A stretch of 43,999 nt of DNA from assembly GCF_016651255.1 (NCBI RefSeq), contig NZ_JAEKEG010000047.1, forward strand, positions 1-43,999, given 5' to 3'. Positions within the stretch are counted from its first letter, which is position 1. Each line of letters starts with the position of its first letter. Positions 29,903 through 38,479 of this stretch are shown here, one piece after another. The notes under the pieces are model-generated. The model saw nothing but the letters and a program-made list of their open reading frames with translations. It did no database searches and had not been told where the DNA came from. Both the position numbers and the translations under genes were made by a program. The stretch is from Pseudomonas sp. TH10 (GTDB taxonomy: Bacteria; Pseudomonadota; Gammaproteobacteria; Pseudomonadales; Pseudomonadaceae).

Positions 29903-30700
29903 TTACGAGCAAAAATCCAGCGGCAGGCGACGCGGGACGAACTGGCCTTTGCCCAGCTGTTCGGCATCGCGCAGGGTGCGCCAGGTGTAATCCAAAGCAC
30001 TGCGCACGGCGCTGGCCAAGTGTTCGCCCTGGGCCAGTCGACCGGCGAGGGCGCTGGCCAGGGTGCAGCCGGAGCCGTGATAGCTGCCCGGCAGACGCTG
30101 GCAGACAAAGGTTTCACGCAGGCCATCGCGGCTGTACACGCGGTTGTGGATTTCAGTTTCGTCGCCATGGCCGCCGGTGATCAGCAGGTTTTTGACGAAC
30201 GGCAGGAGTTTTTCAGCGCACTCGTCCGCGGTACCTTCGGGCAGTTCGGCAAGGATGCGGGCTTCAGGGAGGTTAGGCGTGGCAATGATCGACAGTGGCA
30301 GCAGACGCTCGCGCATCGCATAGCCGACTTCGTCCTTGCCCAGGCGTCCGCCGCCACCGGCGCGCAGCACTGGGTCGCAGACCACTGGCAAATGCGGGTG
30401 CGCCGAAAGCAGTTCGACAACGGTGTCGACCATTTCCAGCGAGCCGAGCATGCCCAGTTTGACCGCGGCGACTTCGGAGTCGTTGAGCACGGCATTGGCC
30501 TGAGCCAACACCCACTCACGGTCGAGGACGCGGAAGTCAGTGACGTTGACGGTGTCTTGCACGGTCAGGGCGGTGACGGCCGGAGCCGCATGGCAACCCT
30601 GCGCGAGCAGGGCTTCGATATCTGCCTGCAAGCCGGCGCCACCACTTGGGTCGTGGCCGGAGAGACAGAGGACAACAGGGCGGGAGCTGTAGATATTCAT
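29903..30700 (-). CDS. thiD: Hydroxymethylpyrimidine/phosphomethylpyrimidine kinase
   Basis: ThiD (265 residues) phosphorylates HMP and HMP-P for thiamine synthesis. The ribokinase-like fold is clear: LCLSGHDPSGGAGLQADIEAL at the N-terminus, VTALTVQDTVNV, VVCDPVLRAGGG, ATPNLPEARIL and the anion-hole/catalytic region GSYHGSGCTLASALAG near the C-terminus. MNIYSSRPVV was chosen as start; a non-ATG start 21 bp upstream is possible. I looked for a TPP riboswitch upstream and saw none. Confidence 0.95.
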   Translation of the reverse strand: MNIYSSRPVVLCLSGHDPSGGAGLQADIEALLAQGCHAAPAVTALTVQDTVNVTDFRVLDREWVLAQANAVLNDSEVAAVKLGMLGSLEMVDTVVELLSAHPHLPVVCDPVLRAGGGGRLGKDEVGYAMRERLLPLSIIATPNLPEARILAELPEGTADECAEKLLPFVKNLLITGGHGDETEIHNRVYSRDGLRETFVCQRLPGSYHGSGCTLASALAGRLAQGEHLASAVRSALDYTWRTLRDAEQLGKGQFVPRRLPLDFCS

Positions 30701-30750
30701 GGTGCGCGAGCTTACCACCAAAGCTGATTTTCGGGGGTAGGTGACAGAGC

Positions 30751-30851
30751 AAGATCAAAAGATCGTCCGAACGCGGCCCGAGCCTTCGGCAGCTCCTACA
30801 GTGAACGTATTCCAATGTAGGAGCTGCCGAAGGCTGCGATCTTTTGATCTT
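30751..30851. repeat. Composite long hairpin (family C) in the thiD-ladS gap
   Basis: An inner perfect 20-bp stem (30781-30800 with 30816-30835, AGCCTTCGGCAGCTCCTACA) is flanked by an outer 15-bp stem (30751-30765 with 30837-30851). The left side carries a 15-nt insert (30766-30780) whose sequence also occurs in the terminator at 35166. It lies in the 360-bp divergent gap. The rest of that gap (30852-31060) holds a possible ladS promoter (-10-like TATGCT at 30954) and no gene I can support. Confidence 0.85.
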
Positions 30852-31060
30852 CCTGACCAATCTAACAGCTCTAGCCCGCTGCTTTGCTCTGAAACGCCCG
30901 TTCTAGAGCCTTTACTGGAAAGATTTCAATGGTGCTCAATGGCCATCAACGGCTATGCTAGTCTGGATCCAAACCAATAACAGGTAATACCGGTTTTACG
31001 TCTACTCAAAAGGAATGGGGGGCTTCCTGACACAACCGGACGAGCCACGCTGGGGCTTCA

Positions 31061-33417
31061 ATGCGCTATTTGCTGATGTTGCTGTTCTGCTTGCCCCTCC
31101 TGGCGAGCGCCGTCGAATTCGACGAAACCACTCAGAGCCTCCCACTGGGCCGGTCTCTGCAAGTGTTCGAAGACCCAAGCGGTCAGGCGAGCATTGCCGA
31201 TGTCCGTGCGCAGGCCGCTGCCGGCAATTTCAAAGCCCACGATAATGCCACCCTCAACGCCGGCTATTCGCGTTCAGCGTTCTGGCTGAAAATCGACCTG
31301 CACTATCGTCCGAAGAATCCAGCGACGCAAAGAACCTGGCTGCTGGAACTGGCCTATCCGCCCCTCGATCATCTGGATCTGTATTTACCCGACGCTGCGG
31401 GCGACTATCACCTGATCCGTCAGACCGGCGACGCGTTGCCGTTCGCCAGCCGCGAGATTCGCCAGAACAATTACCTGTTCGACCTGGCCTTCGAGCCCGA
31501 TCAACGACAAACCGTGTACCTGCGACTGGCCAGCGAAGGTTCGATCCAGGCGCCGGTCACCTTGTGGTCGAGCACTGCCTACCTCGAAGATCAACCGGTG
31601 CGCCTATACGTACTGGGCATCATCTATGGCGTGTTGTTGGGGATGCTGGTTTACAACCTCTTCATCTACCTCAGCGTGCGCGACACCAGCTACCTCTATT
31701 ACATCTTCTATATCGCCTCATTCGGCTTCTATCAACTGTCGGTAAATGGCGCGGCGGCCGAGTATTTCTGGCCGAACAATCCGTGGTGGACCAACGCCTC
31801 CACGCCATTCTTCATCGGTTGCGCCGGTTTGTTCGGCAGCCAGTTCGCGCGCAGTTTCCTCCAGACCAGAACCCACAGCCGCGGGCTCGACCGCTTGCTG
31901 ATCGGCTTGATTGCCTTTGGCGCACTGGTCATCGGCCTGTCACTGATGACCAGTTACGCCCTGGCCCTGCGTTTGGCGACGACGTTGGCGCTGACCTTCA
32001 CCGTGGTGATCTTCGCGGCCGGGATTATCGCCTGGTGGCGTGGCTTGCGTGTGGCGCGCTACTTCATCATCGCCTGGTCGGCGTTTTTGCTTGGCGGCGT
32101 CATCAACACACTGATGGTCCTGGGTTACCTGCCAAACGTATTCCTGACCATGTACGCCAGCCAGATCGGTTCGGCCATTGAAGTGGCATTGCTCTCGCTG
32201 GCGTTGGCTGACCGCATCAACGCCATGCGCGAACAACAGGCGCAGACGCTTTACGACGCTGGGCAAAAACTCGAAGTGCTCAACCAGCAACTGGCGCACA
32301 GCAACAAGCTCAAGGACGAATTCCTCGCGACCCTGACCCACGAACTGCGCACGCCGATGAACGGTGTGATCGGTTCGCTGGAATTGATGCAGACCGTCGA
32401 GTTGGACTCGGAGCTGGAGCAATATCACCAGACTGCCGCCGGTTCGGCGCGCGACATGATGCGCATGGTCAACGGCATCCTCACGTTGACCGAGTTGCAG
32501 GCCGGCAGGCTTACGGCCAGCGCGGCGACGTTCAGTCTGCGCAGCGTGATCGAAGCCTTGCGCGTGCAGTTCGAGAGCAATGCCCTGAGCAAGTCGCTGG
32601 ACTTCAAGGTGGACGTGACACCCGGCCTTCCAGACCGCCTGCACGGTGACAGCGCCAAGCTGATGCAATGCCTGGAATGCCTGCTGGACAATGCGATCAA
32701 GTTCACCCGGGTCGGTGGGCTGGCGCTGCGCGTCACAGGCAAACCTGCGCAACCTGGAAGAATGGCGCTGTGTTTTGCGGTGATTGATACCGGTATCGGT
32801 TTTACCGACCTGGGGGAGGCGACCATGTATCAGCGCTTCTTCCAGCTCGATGGCTCAATGACCCGCGAGTATGGCGGGCTGGGCGTGGGTCTGGCCATTT
32901 GTCGGCAGCTGGTCGAGTTGCTTGGGGGCGACTGACGCACCGCTCCGAGCCAGGTCGCGGCAGTCGTTTCCAGCTGGACGTCGAATTTGAACTGTCAATA
33001 ACGCAATCCCCGCCCCGCACTTCACAGCATTACTCGCGCCTGCGCCAGCCGCGAGATTGCAAGGTGCTGCTGGTGGACGGGAACACCGTCAACCAACTGG
33101 TTATCCGCGGCATGCTGCTCAAGCTCGGGTACCAGGTGCGCACGGCCGACAGCGGGTCGGCGGCACTCGATTACCTGCAGCGGGAGGCGTTTGATGCGGT
33201 ATTGCTCGACTGCCAATTGCCGCCATTCAACGGCATGCCTGTCAGTAGCCAGATCCGTACGCTGGCGGGCTGCGCCGAGCTTGCGGTCTTCATGATTGCC
33301 TTGAGCATCGATCGCGAGCACTGCACCGGCGCCAGTTTCATCGACTACTTGAGCAAGCCGGTGAAATTCGAAGATTTGCAGTCAGCCCTTGAGCGCCGGG
33401 TGCTGTGCTGCGCATAG
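31061..33417 (+). pseudogene. ladS: LadS hybrid sensor histidine kinase, frameshifted before its receiver domain
   Basis: Homologue of LadS, which feeds the GacS/GacA-Rsm pathway controlling biofilm and secretion. Layout: signal peptide; 7TMR-DISMED2 sensor (about 25-160); seven helices (about 175-390); HisKA with H427 in LTHELRTPMNG; HATPase with LLDNAIKF, DTGIGF and GGLGVGLAIC. The frame stops at 32935. The rest, HRSEPGRGSRFQLDVEFEL and a receiver domain (LLDCQLPPFNG, LSKPVK), is in another frame. Adding one G to the G5 run at 32924-32928 restores 785 residues. The receiver reads VDGN where VDDN is usual. Lesion or sequencing error is unresolved. Confidence 0.88.
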
Positions 33418-33510
33418 GGTAAATGCGCCGCCAATTCGGCAGGTATGACACTTTGATCGTTCTGAGGGCAGTGCTTAACTGACTTTCTGGCCGACAGAGG
33501 AGCCCGTGTC

Positions 33511-35160
33511 ATGAACCTGCATCAGTTCGCCGAAACCCACGAAGTCACCAACCAGCCACCGTCGCTGGACGGCACCAACCTGTATCGCATCGACCTGCCT
33601 TTGCAGGAATGGTCGCGCCGGTTCGGTGCCGGTTGGGCCGAGTCGCGGATCGATGCGTACGGTGCGCTCGCCGGCGGGCCACTGATGGCCGCCGGGTTCC
33701 TCGCCAATCAGAACAAACCGGTATTCACCAGCCATGACCGCTATGGCCATCGCATCGATCTGGTGGAATTTCATCCGGCCTATCACGAACTGATGCGCAC
33801 GGCGATTGAACACGGCCTGACTTCGCTGCCATGGACACATCCCCAGGATGGCGCCCACGTCGCACGCGCCTCGATGAGCTATCTGCACAGTCAGGCCGAG
33901 GCTGGCAGCGGTTGTCCGTTGACCATGACCTTCGCCAGCGTGCCGGCCCTGCGTTTGCAGCCGAACCTGGCCGAGCAGTGGCTGCCGAAAGTCCTCGCCA
34001 GCGAATACGACCCGCGTAACGTCGGCATGGCGCACAAGGCCGGTGTGACTATCGGCATGGCCATGACCGAAAAACAGGGCGGTACCGACGTCCGAGCCAA
34101 CACCACCAAAGCGTATCCGGTGGGCGCCAGTGGCCCGGGCGAGGCTTATGAATTGGTGGGTCACAAGTGGTTCTGCTCGGCGCCAATGTGCGATGCCTTC
34201 CTGACGCTGGCGCAGACCGACAAGGGCCTGACCTGCTTCCTGTTGCCGCGTCATCGCCCGGATGACACGCGCAATCAGTTCTACATCCAGCGCCTGAAAA
34301 ACAAACTCGGCAACCAGTCCAATGCTTCCAGCGAAGTGGAGTTCCGTGGCGCGCTGGCATGGATGGTCGGTGAAGAGGGCCGCGGCGTGCCGACCATCAT
34401 CGAGATGGTGGCGATGACCCGGTTCGATTGCATGGTCGGCTCCAGCGCACTGATGCGTCAGGCACTGACCCAAGCCAGCCATCACTGCGCGCACCGCAAA
34501 GTCGGCGGCAAAGTGCTCAGCGAACAGCCGTTGATGCAAAACGTGCTGGCCGATCTGGCGCTGGAAAGCGAAGCCGCGCTGGCCCTGAGCTTGCGCATGG
34601 GCAAAGCGCTGGATCATCTGGATGATCGCCACGAAGCGCAGTTTGCGCGGCTGGTGACGGCGGGGGGCAAATACTGGATCTGCAAACGTGCGCCGGGGAT
34701 GATCAACGAAGCGGCCGAATGCATGGGCGGCGCGGGGTATGTGGAGGACAGCATCCTGCCGCGCCTGTACCGCGAGGCACCGGTTAACTCGACGTGGGAA
34801 GGCTCGGGCAACGTGCAGTGTCTGGATGTGCTGCGCGCGCTGTCGAAAGAACCGGGTGTGCTCGATGTGTTGTTCAGTGAATTGGGCGATGGTCATGGCG
34901 ACAAACGTCTGGCCGCTCATATCCAGCAGTTGCAGGCGCAGTTCAAGGATACGAGCGATATCCAGTACCGAGCCCGCCAGCTCACCGAGGACATCGCCCT
35001 GGGTTTGCAGGCCAGGTTGTTGCTGGAGGCGGGTAATGCTGCCGTCAGTGATGCGTTCATCGCCAGCCGACTCGGCTCGAACGGCCGCGTGTATGGTGCG
35101 CTGCCACGCGGCCTGGAGGTAGAAGCGATCGTCGCCCGATCAACCCCGCAGATGATTTGA
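33511..35160 (+). CDS. AidB-like acyl-CoA dehydrogenase
   Basis: A 549-residue flavoprotein of the AidB branch of acyl-CoA dehydrogenases. N-terminal motif EVTNQPPSLDGTNLY is typical of AidB. FAD-domain features are GMAMTEKQGGTDVRANTT near residue 187 and the C-terminal GGAGYVEDSILPRLYREAPVNSTWEGSGNVQCLDVLR. E. coli AidB is induced by alkylation and binds DNA; whether this protein is a dehydrogenase or a repair-associated factor cannot be told from sequence. A good AGAGGAG ribosome site precedes the ATG. It ends in a strong terminator. Confidence 0.93.
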   Translation: MNLHQFAETHEVTNQPPSLDGTNLYRIDLPLQEWSRRFGAGWAESRIDAYGALAGGPLMAAGFLANQNKPVFTSHDRYGHRIDLVEFHPAYHELMRTAIEHGLTSLPWTHPQDGAHVARASMSYLHSQAEAGSGCPLTMTFASVPALRLQPNLAEQWLPKVLASEYDPRNVGMAHKAGVTIGMAMTEKQGGTDVRANTTKAYPVGASGPGEAYELVGHKWFCSAPMCDAFLTLAQTDKGLTCFLLPRHRPDDTRNQFYIQRLKNKLGNQSNASSEVEFRGALAWMVGEEGRGVPTIIEMVAMTRFDCMVGSSALMRQALTQASHHCAHRKVGGKVLSEQPLMQNVLADLALESEAALALSLRMGKALDHLDDRHEAQFARLVTAGGKYWICKRAPGMINEAAECMGGAGYVEDSILPRLYREAPVNSTWEGSGNVQCLDVLRALSKEPGVLDVLFSELGDGHGDKRLAAHIQQLQAQFKDTSDIQYRARQLTEDIALGLQARLLLEAGNAAVSDAFIASRLGSNGRVYGALPRGLEVEAIVARSTPQMI

Positions 35161-35165
35161 AGGGC

Positions 35166-35211
35166 AAAAGATCGTCCGAACGCGGCCCGGGCCTTCGGAC
35201 GATCTTTTTTT
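35166..35211 (+). terminator. Intrinsic terminator after the AidB-like gene
   Basis: A perfect 15-bp stem, AAAAGATCGTCCGAA (35166-35180) with TTCGGACGATCTTTT (35194-35208), is followed by a seven-base T run ending at 35211. The 5' arm and loop (GATCGTCCGAACGCGGCCCG) also occur exactly at 30761-30780. Confidence 0.93.
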
Positions 35212-35279
35212 CACTGTTCCCGTGACGCCACGATGCAGGCAAGATGAAGCTCTGCAAGTCAGAACACAGGAAGCTGATC

Positions 35280-36743
35280 GTGACCGAAGCGTTTATTGTC
35301 GTTGAAACCGCCGAACAAGCCGTGGACCGTCTGGCCGAGCTGCATGAGCGGGCCACCACTGCGCTGAACTCGGCGCTCAAGCGTTACCTCAAGGATCGCG
35401 TCGAGCCTGACGCCGAACAGCGTGCGCTGTTCCGTTATCCCGAACTGCGTCTGACCTATCTTTGCCAGGGCGAAGTCCCGCAGACCACCCGCGCTTACGC
35501 CAAGGTGCAATTGCCGGGCACTTACAGCGTCACCGTCACCCACCCGGCGGCGTTTCGCAAATACCTGCTCGAACAACTGGTGCCATTGATGCACGACTTC
35601 ACCGTGACGGTGGAAGTCGGCGTCAGCCAGCAAAACATTCCGTATCCGTACGTGGTCGAGCAGGGCGATGAACTGGCCGGCTCCGGCGTCACCGCTGCGG
35701 TGCTGGCGCGCGTGTTCCCGAGTACTGACCTGTCTGCTGCCACCGATGGCATCGCCGACGGCCTCTACGATTGGGAAAACACCGATCCGCTGCCGCTGGC
35801 GCTGTTCGACGCCGCGCGCGTGGATTTCTCGCTGCGTCGCCTGGTGCACTACACCGGCAGCGACTGGCGCCATGTGCAGCCGTGGATTCTGCTGACCAAC
35901 TATCACCGCTACGTCGACCAATTTATCGTCCATGGTCTGGAGCAATTGCGCAGCGATCCGCGTTTCGTGCGCATGGTCTTGCCGGGCAACGTGATCATCG
36001 AAAAGAGCATGGATCACGGCGAAGCGTCGGCGATTGCTGCCGGTGTGGTCTGGCACCGTTATCAGATGCCGGCCTATCACCTGATCGCCAGCGACGGCCA
36101 CGGTGTGACGCTGGTGAATATCGGCGTCGGCCCGTCCAACGCGAAAAACATCACCGACCATTTGGCGGTGCTGCGTCCGCATTGCTGGCTGATGATTGGT
36201 CATTGCGGCGGCCTGCGTCAGTCGCAGACCATCGGCGATTACGTGTTGGCGCATGCTTACATGCGTCGCGACGGCATTCTCGACCGCGTGGTGCCGCCGA
36301 ATATCCCGATCCCGGCGTTGGCCGAAGTGCAGATGGCCTTGCAGCAGGCGGCTGCCAACATCACTGGCGAGAAGGGCGACGAGCTGAAGAAGCGCCTGCG
36401 CACCGGCACCGTGCTGACCTACGACGACCGTAACTGGGAACTGCGCTGGGCCCAGGAGCGTCCGCTGATCAACCTGTCCCGCGCCGTGGCGGTGGACATG
36501 GAAAGCGGCACCATTGCCGCCCAGGGCTATCGCTTGCGCGTACCGTACGGCACGTTGCTGTGCGTTTCCGACAAGCCGCTGCACAGTGAAATCAAGCTGC
36601 CGGGCTCGGCGAACGCGTTCTACGAGCGTGCGGTCAGCCAGCACTTGAAGATTGGCATCGAAGCGGTGGACCTGTTGCGCACGGAACTCAACTCGCTGCA
36701 CTCGCGCAAACTGCGCAGCTTCGACGAGCCGCCGTTCCGCTGA
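35280..36743 (+). CDS. amn: AMP nucleosidase
   Basis: Amn (487 residues) hydrolyses AMP to adenine and ribose-5-phosphate, regulating adenylate pools. It has the N-terminal AMP-nucleosidase domain (to about residue 180, with QTTRAYAKVQLPGTYSVTVTHP) and a C-terminal phosphorylase-like catalytic domain with LVNIGVGPSNAKNITDHLAVLRP, MIGHCGGLR and VAVDMESGTIAAQGYRLRVPYG. GTG at 35280 was chosen because AGGAAG lies at the right distance and it gives the usual TEAFIVVETAEQAVDRL start; an ATG 36 bp upstream is the alternative. Confidence 0.94.
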   Translation: MTEAFIVVETAEQAVDRLAELHERATTALNSALKRYLKDRVEPDAEQRALFRYPELRLTYLCQGEVPQTTRAYAKVQLPGTYSVTVTHPAAFRKYLLEQLVPLMHDFTVTVEVGVSQQNIPYPYVVEQGDELAGSGVTAAVLARVFPSTDLSAATDGIADGLYDWENTDPLPLALFDAARVDFSLRRLVHYTGSDWRHVQPWILLTNYHRYVDQFIVHGLEQLRSDPRFVRMVLPGNVIIEKSMDHGEASAIAAGVVWHRYQMPAYHLIASDGHGVTLVNIGVGPSNAKNITDHLAVLRPHCWLMIGHCGGLRQSQTIGDYVLAHAYMRRDGILDRVVPPNIPIPALAEVQMALQQAAANITGEKGDELKKRLRTGTVLTYDDRNWELRWAQERPLINLSRAVAVDMESGTIAAQGYRLRVPYGTLLCVSDKPLHSEIKLPGSANAFYERAVSQHLKIGIEAVDLLRTELNSLHSRKLRSFDEPPFR

Positions 36744-36763
36744 TTGTTCTCATGGTCATTTGG

Positions 36764-36797
36764 CGGTCAGGGCACTCAGCATTAGCAGCCCTGACCG
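36764..36797 (+). terminator. Hairpin between amn and the pseudouridine synthase gene
   Basis: CGGTCAGGGC (36764-36773) is exactly complementary to GCCCTGACCG (36788-36797) with a 14-nt loop. Only scattered T residues follow, so termination efficiency is uncertain. Confidence 0.55.
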
Positions 36798-36815
36798 TTA
36801 GATGTTCTCTTCGCC

Positions 36816-37458
36816 ATGTCCCGTCCCCCACGTCCTGCTTCCCGCCGCCCCGGTGCGAACCTTGCGCCATCCGCCTCGGCCCCGCGCCGGGTCGCCAAAG
36901 CGCCGCCTGCCGAACCCCGGCTGATCCTGTTCAACAAGCCCTTCGATGTGCTGACGCAATTCAGCGACGAAGGAGGGCGGGCGACGCTCAAGGATTACAT
37001 CGATGTGCCCGGCATCTACCCGGCAGGACGTCTGGATCGCGACAGCGAAGGCTTGCTGTTGCTGACCAATGACGGACAGCTGCAGGCGCGCATCGCCGAC
37101 CCGAAACACAAGCTGGCCAAGACCTACTGGGTGCAAGTGGAAGGCGAGCCGAACGCTGTGCAGCTGCAGCGCTTGCGCGACGGCGTCGAGCTCAATGACG
37201 GCATGACCTTGCCCGCCGAGGCGCGGCAGCTGGAAGAGCCGCAGCTTTGGCCGCGCAATCCTCCCGTGCGTTTTCGCAAGAGTGTGCCCACCAGTTGGCT
37301 GGAACTGGTGATTCGCGAAGGGCCGCAACCGCCAGGTGCGGCGCATGACGGCTGCCGTGGGTTTGCCGACCTTGCGACTTGTCCGGGTGAGGATTGGCGA
37401 CTGGACGATCGAAGGACTCGATCAGGGCCAGTGGAAAGAAGTGCCGGCGCGCTTATAG
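36816..37458 (+). CDS. rluE: 23S rRNA pseudouridine synthase (RluE type), frameshifted in this sequence
   Basis: An RsuA-family pseudouridine synthase. A basic N-terminal tail of about 33 residues precedes [14 protein letters not shown]; the catalytic Asp is D74 in [15 protein letters not shown]. After VIREG the frame runs into unrelated sequence, while the family C-terminus ([20 protein letters not shown] to the stop at 37458) continues in another frame. Removing one G from GGG at 37320-37322 gives a normal 213-residue protein. Its corrected end overlaps the convergent DUF2788 gene by 6 bp. RluE is preferred over RluB or RsuA for its short length and lack of an S4 domain. Confidence 0.87.
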
Positions 37459-37662
37459 AGCGCCGGATTCGATCAGGCCGATCACCACGCTCTTGATGAT
37501 GAACGCGGCCACGCCCAGGCCCAGCACGAAGAACAGAATGAACGAGCCAAAGCGCCCGGCCTTGGACTTCTTCGCCAGATCCCAGACGATGAAACCCATG
37601 AAAATGATCAGGATGCTGACCAGGCCGGTCATCATCCATTCTTCTAATAGTGCTGGATCCAT
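37453..37662 (-). CDS. DUF2788 small membrane protein
   Basis: A 69-residue protein that matches my memory of DUF2788, found in gamma-proteobacteria without known function. It has two hydrophobic segments, about residues 11-28 ([18 protein letters not shown]) and 39-63 ([20 protein letters not shown]), separated by a basic KKSKAGR loop, so it is a two-pass inner-membrane protein with the loop probably cytoplasmic. It is convergent with the pseudouridine synthase gene. Confidence 0.85.
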   Translation of the reverse strand: MDPALLEEWMMTGLVSILIIFMGFIVWDLAKKSKAGRFGSFILFFVLGLGVAAFIIKSVVIGLIESGAL

Positions 37663-37779
37663 TGGGTTTCTCCGACGCGCGCGGGGCTAAAAGGGCGCGG
37701 CGAGTATACGCCACGCAAGGTTCGCGCAGCATTGACCTGCGTCGGTGTGCCGCAGTCATTGGTCGCCTTCGCCGGCCCT

Positions 37780-37868
37780 ATCGCTGGCAAGCCAGCTCCC
37801 ACAGGTTTTGTGGTCGATCACAATCTTGTGTTCAACACAAAACCTGTGGGAGCTGGCTTGCCAGCGAT
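37780..37868. repeat. Perfect 33-bp inverted repeat (family B)
   Basis: Arm 37780-37812 (ATCGCTGGCAAGCCAGCTCC and on) is an exact reverse complement of 37836-37868, with a 23-nt spacer. It is a second member of the family at 27058. It lies between the lrp stop and the DUF2788 start, both minus strand, and would form a very stable hairpin at the lrp transcript end. Confidence 0.9.
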
Positions 37869-37875
37869 GGCGTCA

Positions 37876-38355
37876 TCAGCTGCGAAGATGAGTCAGCGGC
37901 AGTTCGGTGCTGTTGAGCACCTGATTGAGCACAAAACTCGAGCGCACGCTGGTCACGCCATCGATGCGCGTAAGGTGGCCAAGCAGCAGCTTTTGATAGT
38001 GATCCATGTCCGGCACCACCACTTTCAACTGATAGTCAGCGTCGACGCCAGTCACCAGACTGCACTCCAACACCTGCGGCAATGTGCGAATCGCCGCTTC
38101 GAAATTCTCGAAACGCTCTGGCGTGTGCCGATCCATGCCGATCAGCACGTACGCGGTCAGGCTCAGACCGAGCATTTTGCGATCCAGCAAAGCCACTTGG
38201 CGCGAGATATAGCCGTCGTCTTCCAATTGCTTGACCCGGCGCGAGCACGGCGATGGCGACAGACCGATGCGCTCGGCCAGTTCCTGGTTGGAGATGCGGG
38301 CGTCGCGCTGCAATTCCGCCAAAATGCTCAGGTCGTAACGGTCGAGTTTGCTCAT
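37876..38355 (-). CDS. Lrp/AsnC family transcriptional regulator
   Basis: A 159-residue feast/famine regulator. The N-terminal helix-turn-helix has the family pattern LDRYDLSILAELQRDARISNQELAERIGLSPSPCSRRVKQLEDDG; the C-terminal RAM/ligand domain follows (YVLIGMDRH, VLECSLVTGVDADYQLKVVVPD, VRSSFVLNQV). ATG at 38353-38355 was chosen; the codon before it is an in-frame TTG. Such regulators usually sense an amino acid and often repress themselves; a candidate operator overlaps its promoter. The likely target could be itself or the divergent small RNA. Confidence 0.93.
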   Translation of the reverse strand: MSKLDRYDLSILAELQRDARISNQELAERIGLSPSPCSRRVKQLEDDGYISRQVALLDRKMLGLSLTAYVLIGMDRHTPERFENFEAAIRTLPQVLECSLVTGVDADYQLKVVVPDMDHYQKLLLGHLTRIDGVTSVRSSFVLNQVLNSTELPLTHLRS

Positions 38356-38387
38356 CAATCTGTCCTTGGTTGTAACTATTGCGGCGG

Positions 38388-38417
38388 ATTATCTATCCAG
38401 GGTTAAAAATTGCGCAA
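38388..38417 (-). promoter_or_regulatory. Probable promoter of the lrp-type gene
   Basis: On the minus strand, -35-like TTGCGC (38412-38417) and -10-like GATAAT (38388-38393) are 18 bp apart, about 30 bp before the ATG. The match to consensus is moderate, but the position fits. Confidence 0.45.
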
Positions 38418-38446
38418 GTGGTGTTTATTTCAGCAATCTTCGCAAT
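38409..38446. promoter_or_regulatory. Candidate Lrp/AsnC operator
   Basis: ATTGCGCAAG (38409-38418) and CTTCGCAAT (38438-38446) form an imperfect inverted repeat (one base missing) about three helical turns apart, and GCAAT is repeated at 38433 and 38442. It overlaps the -35 of the regulator gene and lies upstream of the small-RNA region, a layout usual for autoregulated Lrp proteins. Confidence 0.4.
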
Positions 38447-38479
38447 CATCTGTCGCGGCCTCGGGCCTATTCTTATCAC

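Noticed and set aside
30701..31060. Possible TPP riboswitch upstream of thiD
   Set aside because: The CUGAGA and ACCUGA core segments of the THI element are absent; the gap is taken up by the repeat hairpin and a probable ladS promoter.
31014..31245. Small plus-strand ORF (MGGFLTQPDE...) overlapping the ladS start, preceded by AAAGGA
   Set aside because: The ribosome-site-like sequence directly abuts the ATG without spacing, and most of the frame lies out of phase inside ladS.
33475..34920. 481-codon frame antisense to the AidB-like gene
   Set aside because: Same antisense artefact; composition is unlike a real protein and the plus strand is clearly coding.
35259..36701. 480-codon frame antisense to amn
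   Set aside because: Mirror of the amn coding pattern with no support of its own.
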